DNA of 64,000 bases from Hyphobacterium sp. CCMP332 (GCA_014323545.1 CP058647.1:1280001-1344000); one strand, 5' to 3'. Counted from the first letter of the stretch, positions 45,025 to 54,322 are shown. Numbers and translations are program-made. The notes: generated by a model not told the origin, from the sequence alone.

Positions 45025-47845
45025 ATTCCTGTTGATATTTTTCCTTTAAAAACGAGGCGGTATAACCCGATTCGCTTTTTATTAAGGCTTCAGGTGTACC
45101 TGTAAATATGACCTTTCCTCCATGATCACCACCTTCAGGACCGAGATCAATTATCCAGTCGGCCGACTGTATGACATCCAGATTGTGCTCGATCAATAAG
45201 ACGGTATGGCCTTGATTAATCAGGGCCTGCAGGGATTTTAAAAGTTTTTGTATGTCGTGAAAATGTAATCCGGTGGTAGGTTCATCAAAAATGAAAAGGA
45301 TTTTATTTGCACTACTCGATTTACTTAAAAATGAAGCCAGTTTTACCCTTTGTGCCTCTCCTCCACTGAGCGTGTTGGAAGATTGGCCCAGGGTGATGTA
45401 TCCCAAACCCACCTCCTGTAAAGGGCTGAGTTTATTGATTATGGATTTTTCTTTTTCAAAAAAATCGATGGCCTCATCCACCGTCAATTCCAGAATATCC
45501 GAAATGCTTTTGCCATTATACTCTACTTCCAGGACATCGCTTTTGAATCGTTTACCTTTACAGTTATCGCATTTTAAGATAATGTCAGCCATAAACTGCA
45601 TTTCTATTTTTATGGTGCCTTCTCCCTGGCATTCCTCGCATCGCCCGCCATCTACGTTGAATGAGAAATACGCAGGTTTATAAGCTCTGGCCTTCGATAA
45701 TTGCTGATCGGCGTATAAATTCCGAATCGCATCGTAAGCTTTGATATAAGTCACCGGATTTGATCTCGATGATTTGCCAATAGGATTCTGATCTACAAAT
45801 TCCACCTGCCCTATTTTTTTCCAATCTCCCGAAATCATGGAATTTTCTCCGCTTCCAGGCAATATGCCATCTATCATTCTGCCCAATTGTGGGTAAATGA
45901 TATCCGAAATCAATGTGCTTTTTCCACTTCCGCTCACACCACTTACCACAGTCAGGATATTTAAAGGAATATCGACTTCTACATTTTTTAGATTGTGTTT
46001 TCTGGCACCTTTAATGCTTATTTTATTTTTCCATGGACGAGGATTGGCATTTAATGGAAGTGTTTCTTCCCCCAATAAAAATCTTGTGGTATGGGTTTTT
46101 TCGCCTTTTTTCATGGCTTCAAATGTGCCTTGAAAAACCAATTCCCCGCCTAATACGCCAGCATCCGGCCCGATGTCAATGATTTGATCGGCTGCTCGCA
46201 TTATTTCTTCTTCATGCTCCACAACAATCACTGAATTCCCCAAGTCTCGCAAATGTTTAAGAATATTTATAAGCCTTTTGGTATCGCGGGGATGCAATCC
46301 TATGCTGGGTTCATCCAGAATATACATGGATCCCACCAGGGCACTACCCAATGAGGTGGCGAGTTTTATTCTTTGAAATTCCCCCCCGGAAAGTGTTGAA
46401 GTCAAACGGTTCAAGGTCAAATACTCAAGACCCACCTGCTTGAGATATTTTAAACGGTACTGAATTTCTTTAAAAAGCCGTTCTGCAATCGACTTTTCGT
46501 TTTCACTCAGTTCTATCTCGTTAAAAAACTCATTCAATTTCAAAACAGACATCAATACCAAATCGGTGATGGATTTATCATTGATTTTAACATAGGAGGC
46601 GTCTTTTCTCAGCCTGGTGCCACGGCAATCCGGGCATTCCATTCTTCCCCTGTATCGCGACAAAAGAACCCTGTACTGAATTTTATGCAGTTTGGATTCA
46701 ATAAATTTAAAAAAGTAACTTATTCCTTTTACCCCATCAGCGCCTTCCCAAAGCAGGGTCTTTTCTTCTTCGCTCAAATCGCTGTAGGCCCTGTGCGCAG
46801 GAAAATCGTATTTCTCAACGGCCGCAATTACAAAATTATCTTTCCATTTCTTTAAGGTCTCCCCTTTCCAGGGTGCCACGGCGCCTTCAAATACCGAAAG
46901 CGAGTGATCGGGAATGACCAGATCGGGATCGATACCCAAAACTTTGCCAAAACCTTCGCATTTTCTGCAGGCCCCGTAGGGATTATTGAATGAAAAGAAA
47001 TTGACGCTGGGTTCTTCAAAAACCATCCCGTCGGCCTCAAAAGACTCACTGAATTCGTGTTTCTGATCATCGATAACAATAAAACAACTGCCCTCTCCTT
47101 CGAAAAATGCCGTCTGAATGGAATCCGTCAGGCGAAAAAGAAAATCTTCATCTTCCTTTTTTACCGCATCTCTGTCGATGATGATTTCCACTTCCTCGTG
47201 TTTGGGTTTTTCGCCCTTTTCGATCATATCTTCTATGAAAGAAATCTCCTTTTCATTTAAACGCACCCTGGTATAGCCTTTTGACAAAAGGATTTTGAGT
47301 TCATCCGATATTGTTCGGCCTTTTCGTTTGATCAAGGGCGTAGTAATGACAAATCGCTCGCCTTCTTTTCTGGAGCTGATGAATTCCACCACATCTTCCA
47401 CATTGTGTTTTTCCACGATTTCACCGGAAATGGGAGAATATGTTTTCCCTATTCTCGCAAAAAGCAATTTCATGTAATCGTAGATTTCCGTGCTGGTTCC
47501 AATGGTGGACCTTGGATTTTTTGTGCTCACTTTTTGCTCAATGGCAATGGCCGGTGCCACGCCTTTGATATAATCCACCTCCGGTTTTTCCATTCGGCCC
47601 AAAAACTGCCTGGCATAGGAAGAAAGGCTTTCAACGTACATACGTTGCCCCTCTGCAAAGAGCGTATCAAAAGCCAAAGAAGACTTTCCGGAACCCGATA
47701 CTCCGGTGACTACGATTAGCTTATTTCTTGGAATGGCCACATCCAGGGATTTGAGGTTATTGACATTGGCCCCTTTTATGATGATAAAATCCTTAGGATC
47801 AAGGCTTTCCAGTGGTTTTTTCTTTGTAATTGCTGTTTCCGGCAT
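45017..47845 (-). CDS. uvrA: Excinuclease ABC subunit A
   Basis: A 942-residue tandem ABC ATPase that scans DNA for lesions with UvrB. Two Walker A motifs G-V-S-G-S-G-K-S (about residues 47 and 645), two signature LSGGE motifs ([16 protein letters not shown]) and zinc modules (C-x-x-C-x-G-T and C-x-x-C-x-G-E-G...C-x-x-C-x-G-K) are visible. Full length. It is the first gene of the minus-strand run continuing to coaX. Confidence 0.97.
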   Translation of the reverse strand: MPETAITKKKPLESLDPKDFIIIKGANVNNLKSLDVAIPRNKLIVVTGVSGSGKSSLAFDTLFAEGQRMYVESLSSYARQFLGRMEKPEVDYIKGVAPAIAIEQKVSTKNPRSTIGTSTEIYDYMKLLFARIGKTYSPISGEIVEKHNVEDVVEFISSRKEGERFVITTPLIKRKGRTISDELKILLSKGYTRVRLNEKEISFIEDMIEKGEKPKHEEVEIIIDRDAVKKEDEDFLFRLTDSIQTAFFEGEGSCFIVIDDQKHEFSESFEADGMVFEEPSVNFFSFNNPYGACRKCEGFGKVLGIDPDLVIPDHSLSVFEGAVAPWKGETLKKWKDNFVIAAVEKYDFPAHRAYSDLSEEEKTLLWEGADGVKGISYFFKFIESKLHKIQYRVLLSRYRGRMECPDCRGTRLRKDASYVKINDKSITDLVLMSVLKLNEFFNEIELSENEKSIAERLFKEIQYRLKYLKQVGLEYLTLNRLTSTLSGGEFQRIKLATSLGSALVGSMYILDEPSIGLHPRDTKRLINILKHLRDLGNSVIVVEHEEEIMRAADQIIDIGPDAGVLGGELVFQGTFEAMKKGEKTHTTRFLLGEETLPLNANPRPWKNKISIKGARKHNLKNVEVDIPLNILTVVSGVSGSGKSTLISDIIYPQLGRMIDGILPGSGENSMISGDWKKIGQVEFVDQNPIGKSSRSNPVTYIKAYDAIRNLYADQQLSKARAYKPAYFSFNVDGGRCEECQGEGTIKIEMQFMADIILKCDNCKGKRFKSDVLEVEYNGKSISDILELTVDEAIDFFEKEKSIINKLSPLQEVGLGYITLGQSSNTLSGGEAQRVKLASFLSKSSSANKILFIFDEPTTGLHFHDIQKLLKSLQALINQGHTVLLIEHNLDVIQSADWIIDLGPEGGDHGGKVIFTGTPEALIKSESGYTASFLKEKYQQEYV

Positions 47846-48007
47846 GTAAGATTTAGGCTAAATTCGATCTTAATTTCGCAAATGAACAAAAAATAAATAC
47901 TTGACATTGTCATTTTGTTTAATCACCTTTGAATTTGTTCTAAAAATTTTAACCCTAAAAACACTCTATGATATAAAGCTCTACGTTACCAATTTGTGAC
48001 ATACGAG

Positions 48008-48607
48008 ATGAAAAACTATCAAATAGAAGATTCACAACTCCTTTCGCTTTATAAGAACGGTGATGAAGAGGCTTTTAAGATATTACTAGAGAAACACAAG
48101 AACAGGGTTTATACCACCATTTTTCTTATTGTTAAAGATCGCTACGTAGCAGAAGATCTGTCTCAGGACGTATTTATAAAAGTCGTCAAAACCATTAAAA
48201 ACGGAAAATACAATGAAGAGGGTAAATTTTTGCCCTGGTTATTGAGAATAAGCCACAATCTTGCGATTGATTATTTCAGAAAGCAAAAACGCAATCCAAC
48301 CATCATTACGGAAGATGGAGGCAATATTTTCAATTCTTTGGCCTTCGCCGAAGACTCCGTTGAATCCAATCGAATAAATAAAGAGACCCATAAGAAAATA
48401 AGAGAGCTAATTAAGACGTTACCTAAAGCACAGAGGGAAGTATTAATTATGCGACACTTTACCGATATGAGTTTCAAGGAAATAGCAGAGGCTACTGATG
48501 TCAGCATAAATACTGCTCTGGGCAGAATGAGATATGCATTAATTAATCTCAGAAAAAAGCTGAAACAACACAATATAGCCTATGATCAAAACAATTACCC
48601 AAGATGA
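48008..48607 (+). CDS. ECF-type RNA polymerase sigma factor
   Basis: A 199-residue sigma-70 family protein from ATG 48008 (GTG at 47996 is also in frame). Region 2 (A-E-D-L-S-Q-D-V-F-I-K-V-V-K) and region 4 (L-P-K-A-Q-R-E-V-L-I-M-R-H-F-T-D-M-S-F-K-E-I-A) are clear. No anti-sigma with a membrane segment is next to it, but a 74-residue partner gene overlaps its end. Target genes unknown. Confidence 0.9.
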   Translation: MKNYQIEDSQLLSLYKNGDEEAFKILLEKHKNRVYTTIFLIVKDRYVAEDLSQDVFIKVVKTIKNGKYNEEGKFLPWLLRISHNLAIDYFRKQKRNPTIITEDGGNIFNSLAFAEDSVESNRINKETHKKIRELIKTLPKAQREVLIMRHFTDMSFKEIAEATDVSINTALGRMRYALINLRKKLKQHNIAYDQNNYPR

Positions 48608-48806
48608 TTTAATTAAATATGTCTACGGCGAGACGAATTCTGAAGAGAATGAACAGATTGAAATTTCGTTGAGTTTAGATGAAGAGTTAAAAAACGACCT
48701 TTCGGATTTTACCTTTATTAAAAATGAAATTAAAAAGATAGATCTTTCTCCGTCACAAAGAATGGTTGACAATCTGATCTTCTTTTCTAAAAATTACAGC
48801 GCTTAG
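48582..48806 (+). CDS. Small acidic partner of the ECF sigma factor
   Basis: A 74-residue acidic protein (ITQDDLIKYVYGETNSEENE start) overlapping the sigma gene by 26 bases. The start pattern D-D-L-I-K-Y-V-Y-G-E resembles the N-terminal helix of anti-sigma proteins, where similar segments bind the sigma factor, but no membrane or zinc motif follows. It could be a cytoplasmic mini anti-sigma; this is inference. Confidence 0.7.
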   Translation: MIKTITQDDLIKYVYGETNSEENEQIEISLSLDEELKNDLSDFTFIKNEIKKIDLSPSQRMVDNLIFFSKNYSA

Positions 48807-48857
48807 ATATATTATTTGCTCATTGTAATCCTCATGGCTTTATCTTTGAATTGAGTT

Positions 48858-50117
48858 ATGAGGATTTTTTTTATCCATCAGTTCTACAGAACGCCCGAAG
48901 AAGGTGGAGGCATCCGTTCCTGGTATGTCACAAGGGCTTTGCAAAAAGCAGGGCATGAGGTGACTATAGTTGCAGGTCAAATGAGCGCACGTGACGAGCC
49001 TTCGGCTGTCAGTGCAAGCGAGAAACGTGACGAGCCTTCGGCTGTCAGTGAGAATGAAGAGCGACTGCCTACGTTAAAACTTCGGCAGCTAAAAAGACGG
49101 GAGGCGAAAGTATATGAAGCAGAAAGACCGGAAGACGGTGTGGAAGTGATACGCCTGCCTGTTGGTTGGGACAATTCCATGTCTTTTTGGGAGAGGATCA
49201 AAGCCTTTTTGAAATTTCTATACCTGGCAAGAAAAGAAGCCAAAAAGCATGAATATGATATGGTTTATGCTGTTTCGGTTCCTTTGAGTAGCGGTCTTCT
49301 CGCCATGTGGACAAAAAAACCCTTTCTTTTTGAAGTCGGCGATCTCTGGCCCGATGTGCCAATACAAATGCGAATTCTTAAAAACCCTCTGCTCAAAATG
49401 CTAAGCAAAAGGCTTGAAAAAAAGATATACAAAAAAGCCGATCTGATCATTTCGCTTTCCTTGGACATACAAAGACATATTTATCAGAAATGGCCCTATA
49501 CAGCGAATATTGTAGTAGAAAATTTTGCCGATCTGGCAATGTTCAAGAAACAAAAAGATGAATCTTCCCAAAATTCTGATATTATCTGTACGTATGTTGG
49601 GACGGCTGGTATGGCCAATGATTTGATGCAAATGGTAGAGCTCGCCAAAGTCGCTGAAAAGCAATTTCCTAAAATTCGCTTTTATCTGATGATCGCCGGG
49701 AAAGAAGAAGAAAAAATAAAAAACTCTGCGCCTTCCAATGTACACTTTATCGATTATGGAAATAAAGAAAAAGTGGCCGGGCTGTTGGCTCGCAGCGATT
49801 TCAATTTTGTCACTTATGCCCAATACCCGATTCTGGGCACGGGTTCACCGAATAAGTTTTTTGACGGCCTCGCCGCCGGATGCATTTCTGTGATCAATGT
49901 TAAAGGCTGGATAGAAGAGCTGATTATAAAAGAAAAAGCAGGAATTTACTGGGATGTAAGCGATCCAATGGCCCTCCTCAATTCAATTCAAAACATCACC
50001 GAAGACTCCGATCTAAAACATACCTACCAATTCAATGCTTTAAATCTGGCCGAGCGTTTCGACAAAGACATACTTGTACATAGAATTGTTCAACAAATTG
50101 AAGTGCGCTTCGAGTAA
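48858..50117 (+). CDS. Family 4 glycosyltransferase (WbuB-like) with an in-frame repeat insertion
   Basis: A 419-residue GT-B transferase: F-F-I-H-Q-F-Y and G-G-I-R-S-W-Y at the start, and a C-terminal donor-binding domain with G-T-G-S-P-N-K-F-F-D-G-L-A-A-G (about residues 330-344). Between about residues 44 and 85 there is an arginine/glutamate-rich block with two 12-residue copies containing R-D-E-P-S-A-V-S, not expected in this family. The enzyme likely adds a sugar to a surface glycan. The insertion keeps the frame, so the protein may still be functional. Confidence 0.85.
   Translation: MRIFFIHQFYRTPEEGGGIRSWYVTRALQKAGHEVTIVAGQMSARDEPSAVSASEKRDEPSAVSENEERLPTLKLRQLKRREAKVYEAERPEDGVEVIRLPVGWDNSMSFWERIKAFLKFLYLARKEAKKHEYDMVYAVSVPLSSGLLAMWTKKPFLFEVGDLWPDVPIQMRILKNPLLKMLSKRLEKKIYKKADLIISLSLDIQRHIYQKWPYTANIVVENFADLAMFKKQKDESSQNSDIICTYVGTAGMANDLMQMVELAKVAEKQFPKIRFYLMIAGKEEEKIKNSAPSNVHFIDYGNKEKVAGLLARSDFNFVTYAQYPILGTGSPNKFFDGLAAGCISVINVKGWIEELIIKEKAGIYWDVSDPMALLNSIQNITEDSDLKHTYQFNALNLAERFDKDILVHRIVQQIEVRFE
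48989..49050 (+). repeat. Two direct 26-base repeats inside the glycosyltransferase gene
   Basis: The 26-base word beginning ACGTGACGAGCCTTCGGCTG occurs at 48989-49014 and again at 49025-49050 (period 36). Each copy holds the small hairpin AGCC-TTC-GGCT. A further hairpin (CTGCC ... GGCAG) lies just downstream, near 49075-49098. Confidence 0.9.
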
Positions 50118-50267
50118 TAAGGAATAAACAGTAAACAATACGAAGCCAGTGTAAATAATTAACATTTCACTTTTAATTCTTAATTATCGACCATAGAACT
50201 TAGACCATCGACCATTGTCCAATAACCATTAACTATTACCTATTCACTTTAAACCATTAACTTTTTT

Positions 50268-50936
50268 CTACTCCTCGAATACGACCGACTCAGCATTTGC
50301 ACCTAACTCTTTAAGGTAACCAATCATCGCCTCATTAAATTTATCCGGCCCGCAGACATAAAAGTGCTGGTCAAAATCGGAGATATGTTTTTTCAGAAAA
50401 TCCTTATCTATTCTTCCTTCGGGATGATCCGTATTCCCATTATCATCGAGGATATTGATAAAGTTTTCACCCAAAAGCGTATGCAACTCATCTTTAAGAA
50501 TAATATCCTCAGGACTTTTATTCGCGAAAATCAATTTATGCCCCGCCAAATTATCTTCTCTTTGCAGATGTCTTAAGATGGCGATAAAAGGCGTAATTCC
50601 AGCGCCTCCGGCTAAAAATACTCCTTTGCCTTTGTATTCTATGGCGCCCCAGGCATCGCCGATCTCAAAAGAATCTCCCGTTTTGACCTTTCGCAATTCA
50701 TTGGTCACACCCTCATGCGAGGGATAGGTTTTAATGGTAAATTCCAGATGTTCCCCTCCGGGCAGACTGGTAAATGTAAATGGCCTTTTCTCATCCTCCC
50801 AGCCCTCTTTTAGAATCGACAATTCGGTAGCCTGACCCGGCTTAAATTGATAATCTTTGGGTTTGGTGGTGACAAAAGAAAAAGTATCATGCGTTCTTTC
50901 CTTGATCTCCACGACTTGTATTTTATAAGTGCTCAT
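50268..50936 (-). CDS. Flavodoxin/ferredoxin reductase-like oxidoreductase
   Basis: A 222-residue protein from the ATG at 50936. R-P-F-T-F-T-S is the FAD-binding RxYS/T-type motif, G-G-A-G-I-T-P-F-I-A-I the NAD(P) loop, and V-C-G-P-D-K-F the C-terminal signature of the ferredoxin-NADP reductase superfamily. It lacks a ferredoxin domain, so it would pass electrons to a separate carrier. The partner is unknown. Confidence 0.88.
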   Translation of the reverse strand: MSTYKIQVVEIKERTHDTFSFVTTKPKDYQFKPGQATELSILKEGWEDEKRPFTFTSLPGGEHLEFTIKTYPSHEGVTNELRKVKTGDSFEIGDAWGAIEYKGKGVFLAGGAGITPFIAILRHLQREDNLAGHKLIFANKSPEDIILKDELHTLLGENFINILDDNGNTDHPEGRIDKDFLKKHISDFDQHFYVCGPDKFNEAMIGYLKELGANAESVVFEE

Positions 50937-50989
50937 ATCTAAATAACAGCATAAGTGCACCAAAGTTTAAAAAGACCTATTTCGCATCT

Positions 50990-51126
50990 CTTCACTTACG
51001 AGTCGGATAAAGAAATAAAATTTCTTAAAATTAAAATAAGCTTTGCGCTTTTTTATTAAATTTATCTGAAATCAAACGTTTGTAATTGATTGTAATCGTT
51101 TTATGCACTTTATACAGACGTTAGCA
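50990..51126 (+). other. Candidate degenerate attC-like site 1
   Basis: GTCGGATAAAG (51002-51012) is nearly complementary to CTTTATACAGAC at 51108-51119, which is followed directly by the core-like GTTAGCA (51120-51126). The left outer arm (CTTAC instead of an AAC-ending core) has decayed. It lies just before the cassette with the DUF3800 gene. Reads as a decayed integron recombination site. Confidence 0.5.
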
Positions 51127-51157
51127 CTCATTAAAAAAAGACAAACAAAGGTAAATC

Positions 51158-51983
51158 GTGAGTATAATTTTTGGCTTTTCAGATGAATCAGGAGAATACA
51201 AACCTATAAGGTCTAAAAAATTCGTTGGCAAAGTCCCATATTATGTTCGTGGAACAATGTTGATTAATGCCGAGAATTGGAAAGAGCTATTCAACAGATT
51301 TAACTACATAAAAAGAAAACACAAACTTCCAGACGAAGAAGTAAAGTGGTCATACTTATGGTCGCTAAGAAGCCATCAAAGAACAGGGAACGCAGTTAAA
51401 GAAAGGGATGATTACTTTTTCCTAAAAGACTTTGATTACCATCAGTTAATTGACTATGTGCAAGAGACTCTGAACATTCTCAATCAAATACAAAGTGCTG
51501 AAGTAATTTTAACTCTAACATCGAACAAAGCAAATAACAAATTCAATCTTGATTATCTTTTTGAAATGCATATTCGATCGCTCCTTCAGAGAACAGAATA
51601 TGGCTTAAATGGAAATACTAACGGTTTTGCCACACTCTTTTTCGACCCTATCGATAATAAAGTGAGTAAAAGGCTAAGAGATACATATCAGAAAATCTAT
51701 AAATCGGGTGATTTTGTAAAAGAATACAAACACCTGAAAGACAGTCTTAACCTTGAATTCTCGCATCATAGCGTTGGAATACAAATGGCACTTCATTAGT
51801 GGATGCGCTATAGGCTATTTGAAACAATACTCACGAAGCATACAGATATTTAATGAAAGTATTAAACCAAACTTGAGAATGTATAAAGGAAATATTCTTG
51901 GGGCAGGAATAATTGAAGTGCCAACAAGTAAGGACCTCCGAGAAGAAATTGAATTAATAATAAAAGAAAATAACGAGTGCTAA
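51158..51983 (+). pseudogene. DUF3800-like gene broken by a frameshift
   Basis: The first frame (GTG at 51158, stop at 51799) begins F-G-F-S-D-E-S-G-E-Y, the DUF3800 start with its acidic D-E pair, and ends H-H-S-V-G-I-Q-M-A. A second frame (51753-51983) continues with F-I-S-G-C-A-I-G-Y. In intact family members the sequence runs G-L-Q-x-A-D-x-x-A-G without a break, so one base has been lost near 51788-51791. DUF3800 proteins have an RNase H-like fold and unknown function. The TAA stop lies inside the outer arm of the attC-like site that follows. Confidence 0.75.
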
Positions 51984-52046
51984 CATCGGCTAAGATAAAT
52001 ACCTTACCCACTAAGGCGTTTACTTATCTTAACCTAAACGTTGGCC
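51978..52046 (+). other. Candidate integron attC site 2
   Basis: This 69-base segment starts TGCTAAC and ends GTTGGCC. The inner arms GGCTAAGATAAATA (51988-52001) and the reverse complement of the segment ending ...TTATCTTAACC (12 of 14 bases paired) form a stem, with the tip hairpin CCTTA-CCCAC-TAAGG. Length, arms and core triplets (AAC, GTT) fit attC. The stop codon of the upstream gene is inside it. Confidence 0.7.
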
Positions 52047-52107
52047 CTAATGTAATAACATACCGAAGTTGATAATTGCCAGACTATACAAAATGAAATA
52101 ATTCCGA

Positions 52108-52434
52108 ATGAATTGGATACTATTAATAATTGCCGGACTCTTTGAAGTCGCTTTTGCTACTTGCCTTGGAAAAGCGAAAGAAACAACAGGAATTGAAACC
52201 ACATATTGGTACATAGGTTTCTTAGTTTGCCTGGCAATAAGTATGTTGCTTCTTGTAAAAGCGACTCAAGAACTGCCGATTGGTATAGCATATGCCGTTT
52301 GGACAGGAATTGGTGCCTTAGGGACAGTTCTGGTTGGAATATTGATTTTTAAAGAACCAGCAACCTTTTGGCGACTATTTTTCATTGCGACTTTAATTGC
52401 TTCAATTGTCGGACTGAAAGTAGTTTCACATTAA
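52108..52434 (+). CDS. Small multidrug resistance family exporter, Gdx/SugE-like
   Basis: A 108-residue protein with four membrane helices. The essential glutamate is in G-L-F-E-V-A-F-A (residue 13), and P-I-G-I-A-Y-A-V-W-T-G-I-G-A with the end I-V-G-L-K-V-V-S-H is typical of the SugE/Gdx branch, whose known members export guanidinium in exchange for protons; other branch members export quaternary ammonium compounds. It lies within a cassette-like unit (52041 to about 52457), and SMR genes are frequent integron cargo. Confidence 0.9.
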   Translation: MNWILLIIAGLFEVAFATCLGKAKETTGIETTYWYIGFLVCLAISMLLLVKATQELPIGIAYAVWTGIGALGTVLVGILIFKEPATFWRLFFIATLIASIVGLKVVSH

Positions 52435-52450
52435 AAAAGAAAAGGACTTA

Positions 52451-52457
52451 AGCCAAC
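52451..52457 (+). other. Remnant outer core of a third attC-like site
   Basis: AGCCAAC is complementary, in 6 of 7 positions, to GTTGGCC at the start of the SMR cassette. The matching inner and right arms cannot be found downstream, so the site looks truncated. Confidence 0.4.
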
Positions 52458-52578
52458 ACTTAAAAGAAACAATCCCAAATACCTAAAACTCACGAAGTTT
52501 TTTATTCCCGCCAACGAAAAAACATTGAAGGCTTTAATTTCCTATCTTGAAGCTTAATAATCACTAATCCCCCTTGCA

Positions 52579-53121
52579 ATGGATAAGGCACTGCAAAGCA
52601 TGATCGAAAATATGCCTGAGAAAACAGGCAAATCACTCGATGAATGGAAATCCATATTAAAGAAAAAAAATTTTGCCAAACATTCCGAAGCGGTAATTTT
52701 TCTCAAAAGTGAACACAAGGTTACGCATGGCTTTGCCAATACCATTGTGTCTCTCTCAAAAAATGAAAATAAATCTGAAAACGATCTTGTATCTGAACAA
52801 TACCGGGGGAAGGAAGACCTTTTTAAGATTTATAAGAAAATTATTCAATCAATAAGTGATTTTGGAGATGATGTGAAAATAAGCCCTAAGAAAACGGAAG
52901 TGAGTCTGGACCGAAAAAAGAAATTTGCGGTCATCAAGGCAGGCACAAAAACGAGGATTGACCTGGGATTGAAACTCAAAGGAAAGCCATTTACCGAACG
53001 TCTTGAAAATTCAGGGCCATTTGGTACCATGTGCACACACCGCGTAAAATTGACAGGTATCAGCGAGGTGGATGCTGAGTTAATCAATTGGCTCAAAGAA
53101 GCCTACGAGGAGGCCTCCTAA
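52579..53121 (+). CDS. DUF4287/DUF5655 protein
   Basis: A 180-residue soluble protein. Residues 1 to about 55 match DUF4287 (E-K-T-G-K-S-L-D-E-W, then K-V-T-H-G-F-A-N), and about 70-178 match DUF5655 (S-P-K-K-T-E-V-S-L-D-R-K-K-K-F-A, with F-G-T-M-C-T-H-R-V-K-L). Both domains are found in small proteins of unknown function; DUF5655 is suspected of nucleic-acid or ligand binding. It follows the SMR cassette but has no recognisable attC after it. Confidence 0.8.
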   Translation: MDKALQSMIENMPEKTGKSLDEWKSILKKKNFAKHSEAVIFLKSEHKVTHGFANTIVSLSKNENKSENDLVSEQYRGKEDLFKIYKKIIQSISDFGDDVKISPKKTEVSLDRKKKFAVIKAGTKTRIDLGLKLKGKPFTERLENSGPFGTMCTHRVKLTGISEVDAELINWLKEAYEEAS

Positions 53122-53185
53122 AAAAGACAGCTGTTCACGTTTCTGTTCCAATTTGCATCATTAAAAATCCAAATAATTTTTTTAT

Positions 53186-53722
53186 ATGAAATTCCTGATC
53201 GAAACAGAACGATTGCTCTTAAGGGATATAAAACCCGGGGATAAGGAAGACATGTTTCGACTGCACAGCCATCCTGAAGTGCAAAAATATACGGGAGAAG
53301 CACCGATGGACTCTATTGAAGCCATGGAAGAAGCCATTAAGACAAGATCGGCCGATTATAAAAAATTCGGCTATGGGCGATGGGCTACCTTTATCAAAGA
53401 GGGTATGCATTTTATTGGCTGGTCCGGTTTGGCCTATCTGCCTGAATTTGATGAAATTGATCTGGGTTATCGCTTTTTACCGGAATACTGGGGCAAGGGC
53501 TATGCCACCGAAGCCTCTCAGGCCATCCTTCAATACGGATTTAATACCCTTCAATTAAAAAGGATTATCGCCATTGCCATGAAGGAAAACAAAGCCTCCA
53601 TTCGAGTGATGGAAAAAGTAGGGATGAAATTTGAAAAATACGCACCCTATGAACCCGGTTCTGAAGATGTAGCCTGGTATGCCTCCGATAAAGCGCTTTT
53701 TGCAAAAAACAATCCAGCCTAA
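53186..53722 (+). CDS. GNAT N-acetyltransferase, RimJ/RimL-like
   Basis: A 178-residue acetyltransferase: T-E-R-L-L-L-R at the start and G-Y-R-F-L-P-E-Y-W-G-K-G-Y-A-T-E-A, the acetyl-CoA loop, followed by N-K-A-S-I-R-V-M-E-K-V-G-M. The family acetylates ribosomal protein N-termini or small molecules. Target unknown. Confidence 0.9.
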   Translation: MKFLIETERLLLRDIKPGDKEDMFRLHSHPEVQKYTGEAPMDSIEAMEEAIKTRSADYKKFGYGRWATFIKEGMHFIGWSGLAYLPEFDEIDLGYRFLPEYWGKGYATEASQAILQYGFNTLQLKRIIAIAMKENKASIRVMEKVGMKFEKYAPYEPGSEDVAWYASDKALFAKNNPA

Positions 53723-53733
53723 TTTCATGTAGC

Positions 53734-54282
53734 TTAAGGTGCGCTGCTGAGTATATCCAGAAGTTCCCGCTGCTCTGAAAGATTGCTTCCCTGTAATATT
53801 TCTTCCTTTTTAACAACCGCTTCATTGTTCACGCTAATGTACACCGGTACTTCTATCCTTCTGATATTCTCGATGAACAAAGTGTCCCTAATTATTTTAT
53901 CCACAAATACGGTATCTATTTTCGGCTCGGTCTGCACGATTTTTGGTTTTTCTACAATTATCGTCTCCGGTTTGTTGATCCAAAATCCAATCAACAACAG
54001 TACAAGCATTAGCGGTACTGCCGCATAAGCGGGCAGTTTATAATCCAAGGCCATTTGCCACCAGCTGGGATTGGCAAGTCTCAGGGACTTATCGAGCTTT
54101 CTTTTTACCTCTCTGCCGGGTGAGAATTTATTTTCCGATGCCATCACTACCATTTTTCGGTAGGATTCATAAGCATTTTTGCTTCCAAATTCTTCTTTGA
54201 CCAAATTCAACTCTTCCTCATTAAGCTGATCGTAGCTTTTGGTTTTTATGAGTTGGTCCAAATATTTTTCTTTGTCTTTCAT
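53734..54282 (-). CDS. Membrane-anchored anti-sigma-like protein
   Basis: A 182-residue protein: a cytoplasmic helical N-terminus (about 80 residues), one membrane segment (about 90-106, AYAAVPLMLVLLLIGFW) and a charged extracytoplasmic part. This topology and its place 40 bases after an ECF sigma gene suggest an anti-sigma factor. No zinc-binding HxxxCxxC is present. Confidence 0.7.
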   Translation of the reverse strand: MKDKEKYLDQLIKTKSYDQLNEEELNLVKEEFGSKNAYESYRKMVVMASENKFSPGREVKRKLDKSLRLANPSWWQMALDYKLPAYAAVPLMLVLLLIGFWINKPETIIVEKPKIVQTEPKIDTVFVDKIIRDTLFIENIRRIEVPVYISVNNEAVVKKEEILQGSNLSEQRELLDILSSAP

Positions 54283-54322
54283 GATAAATCTTTAATTATC
54301 AAATATTTCAATCAATGAAGAT

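Noticed and set aside
45273-45683. 136-residue open frame opposite uvrA
   Set aside because: Shadow of the second ATPase half of uvrA.
49401-49823. 140-residue open frame opposite the glycosyltransferase
   Set aside because: Shadow frame of a conserved GT-B domain.
51753-51983. Separate 76-residue gene downstream of the DUF3800 frame
   Set aside because: It continues the DUF3800 sequence in another frame and has no independent start signal; treated as part of a frameshifted gene.
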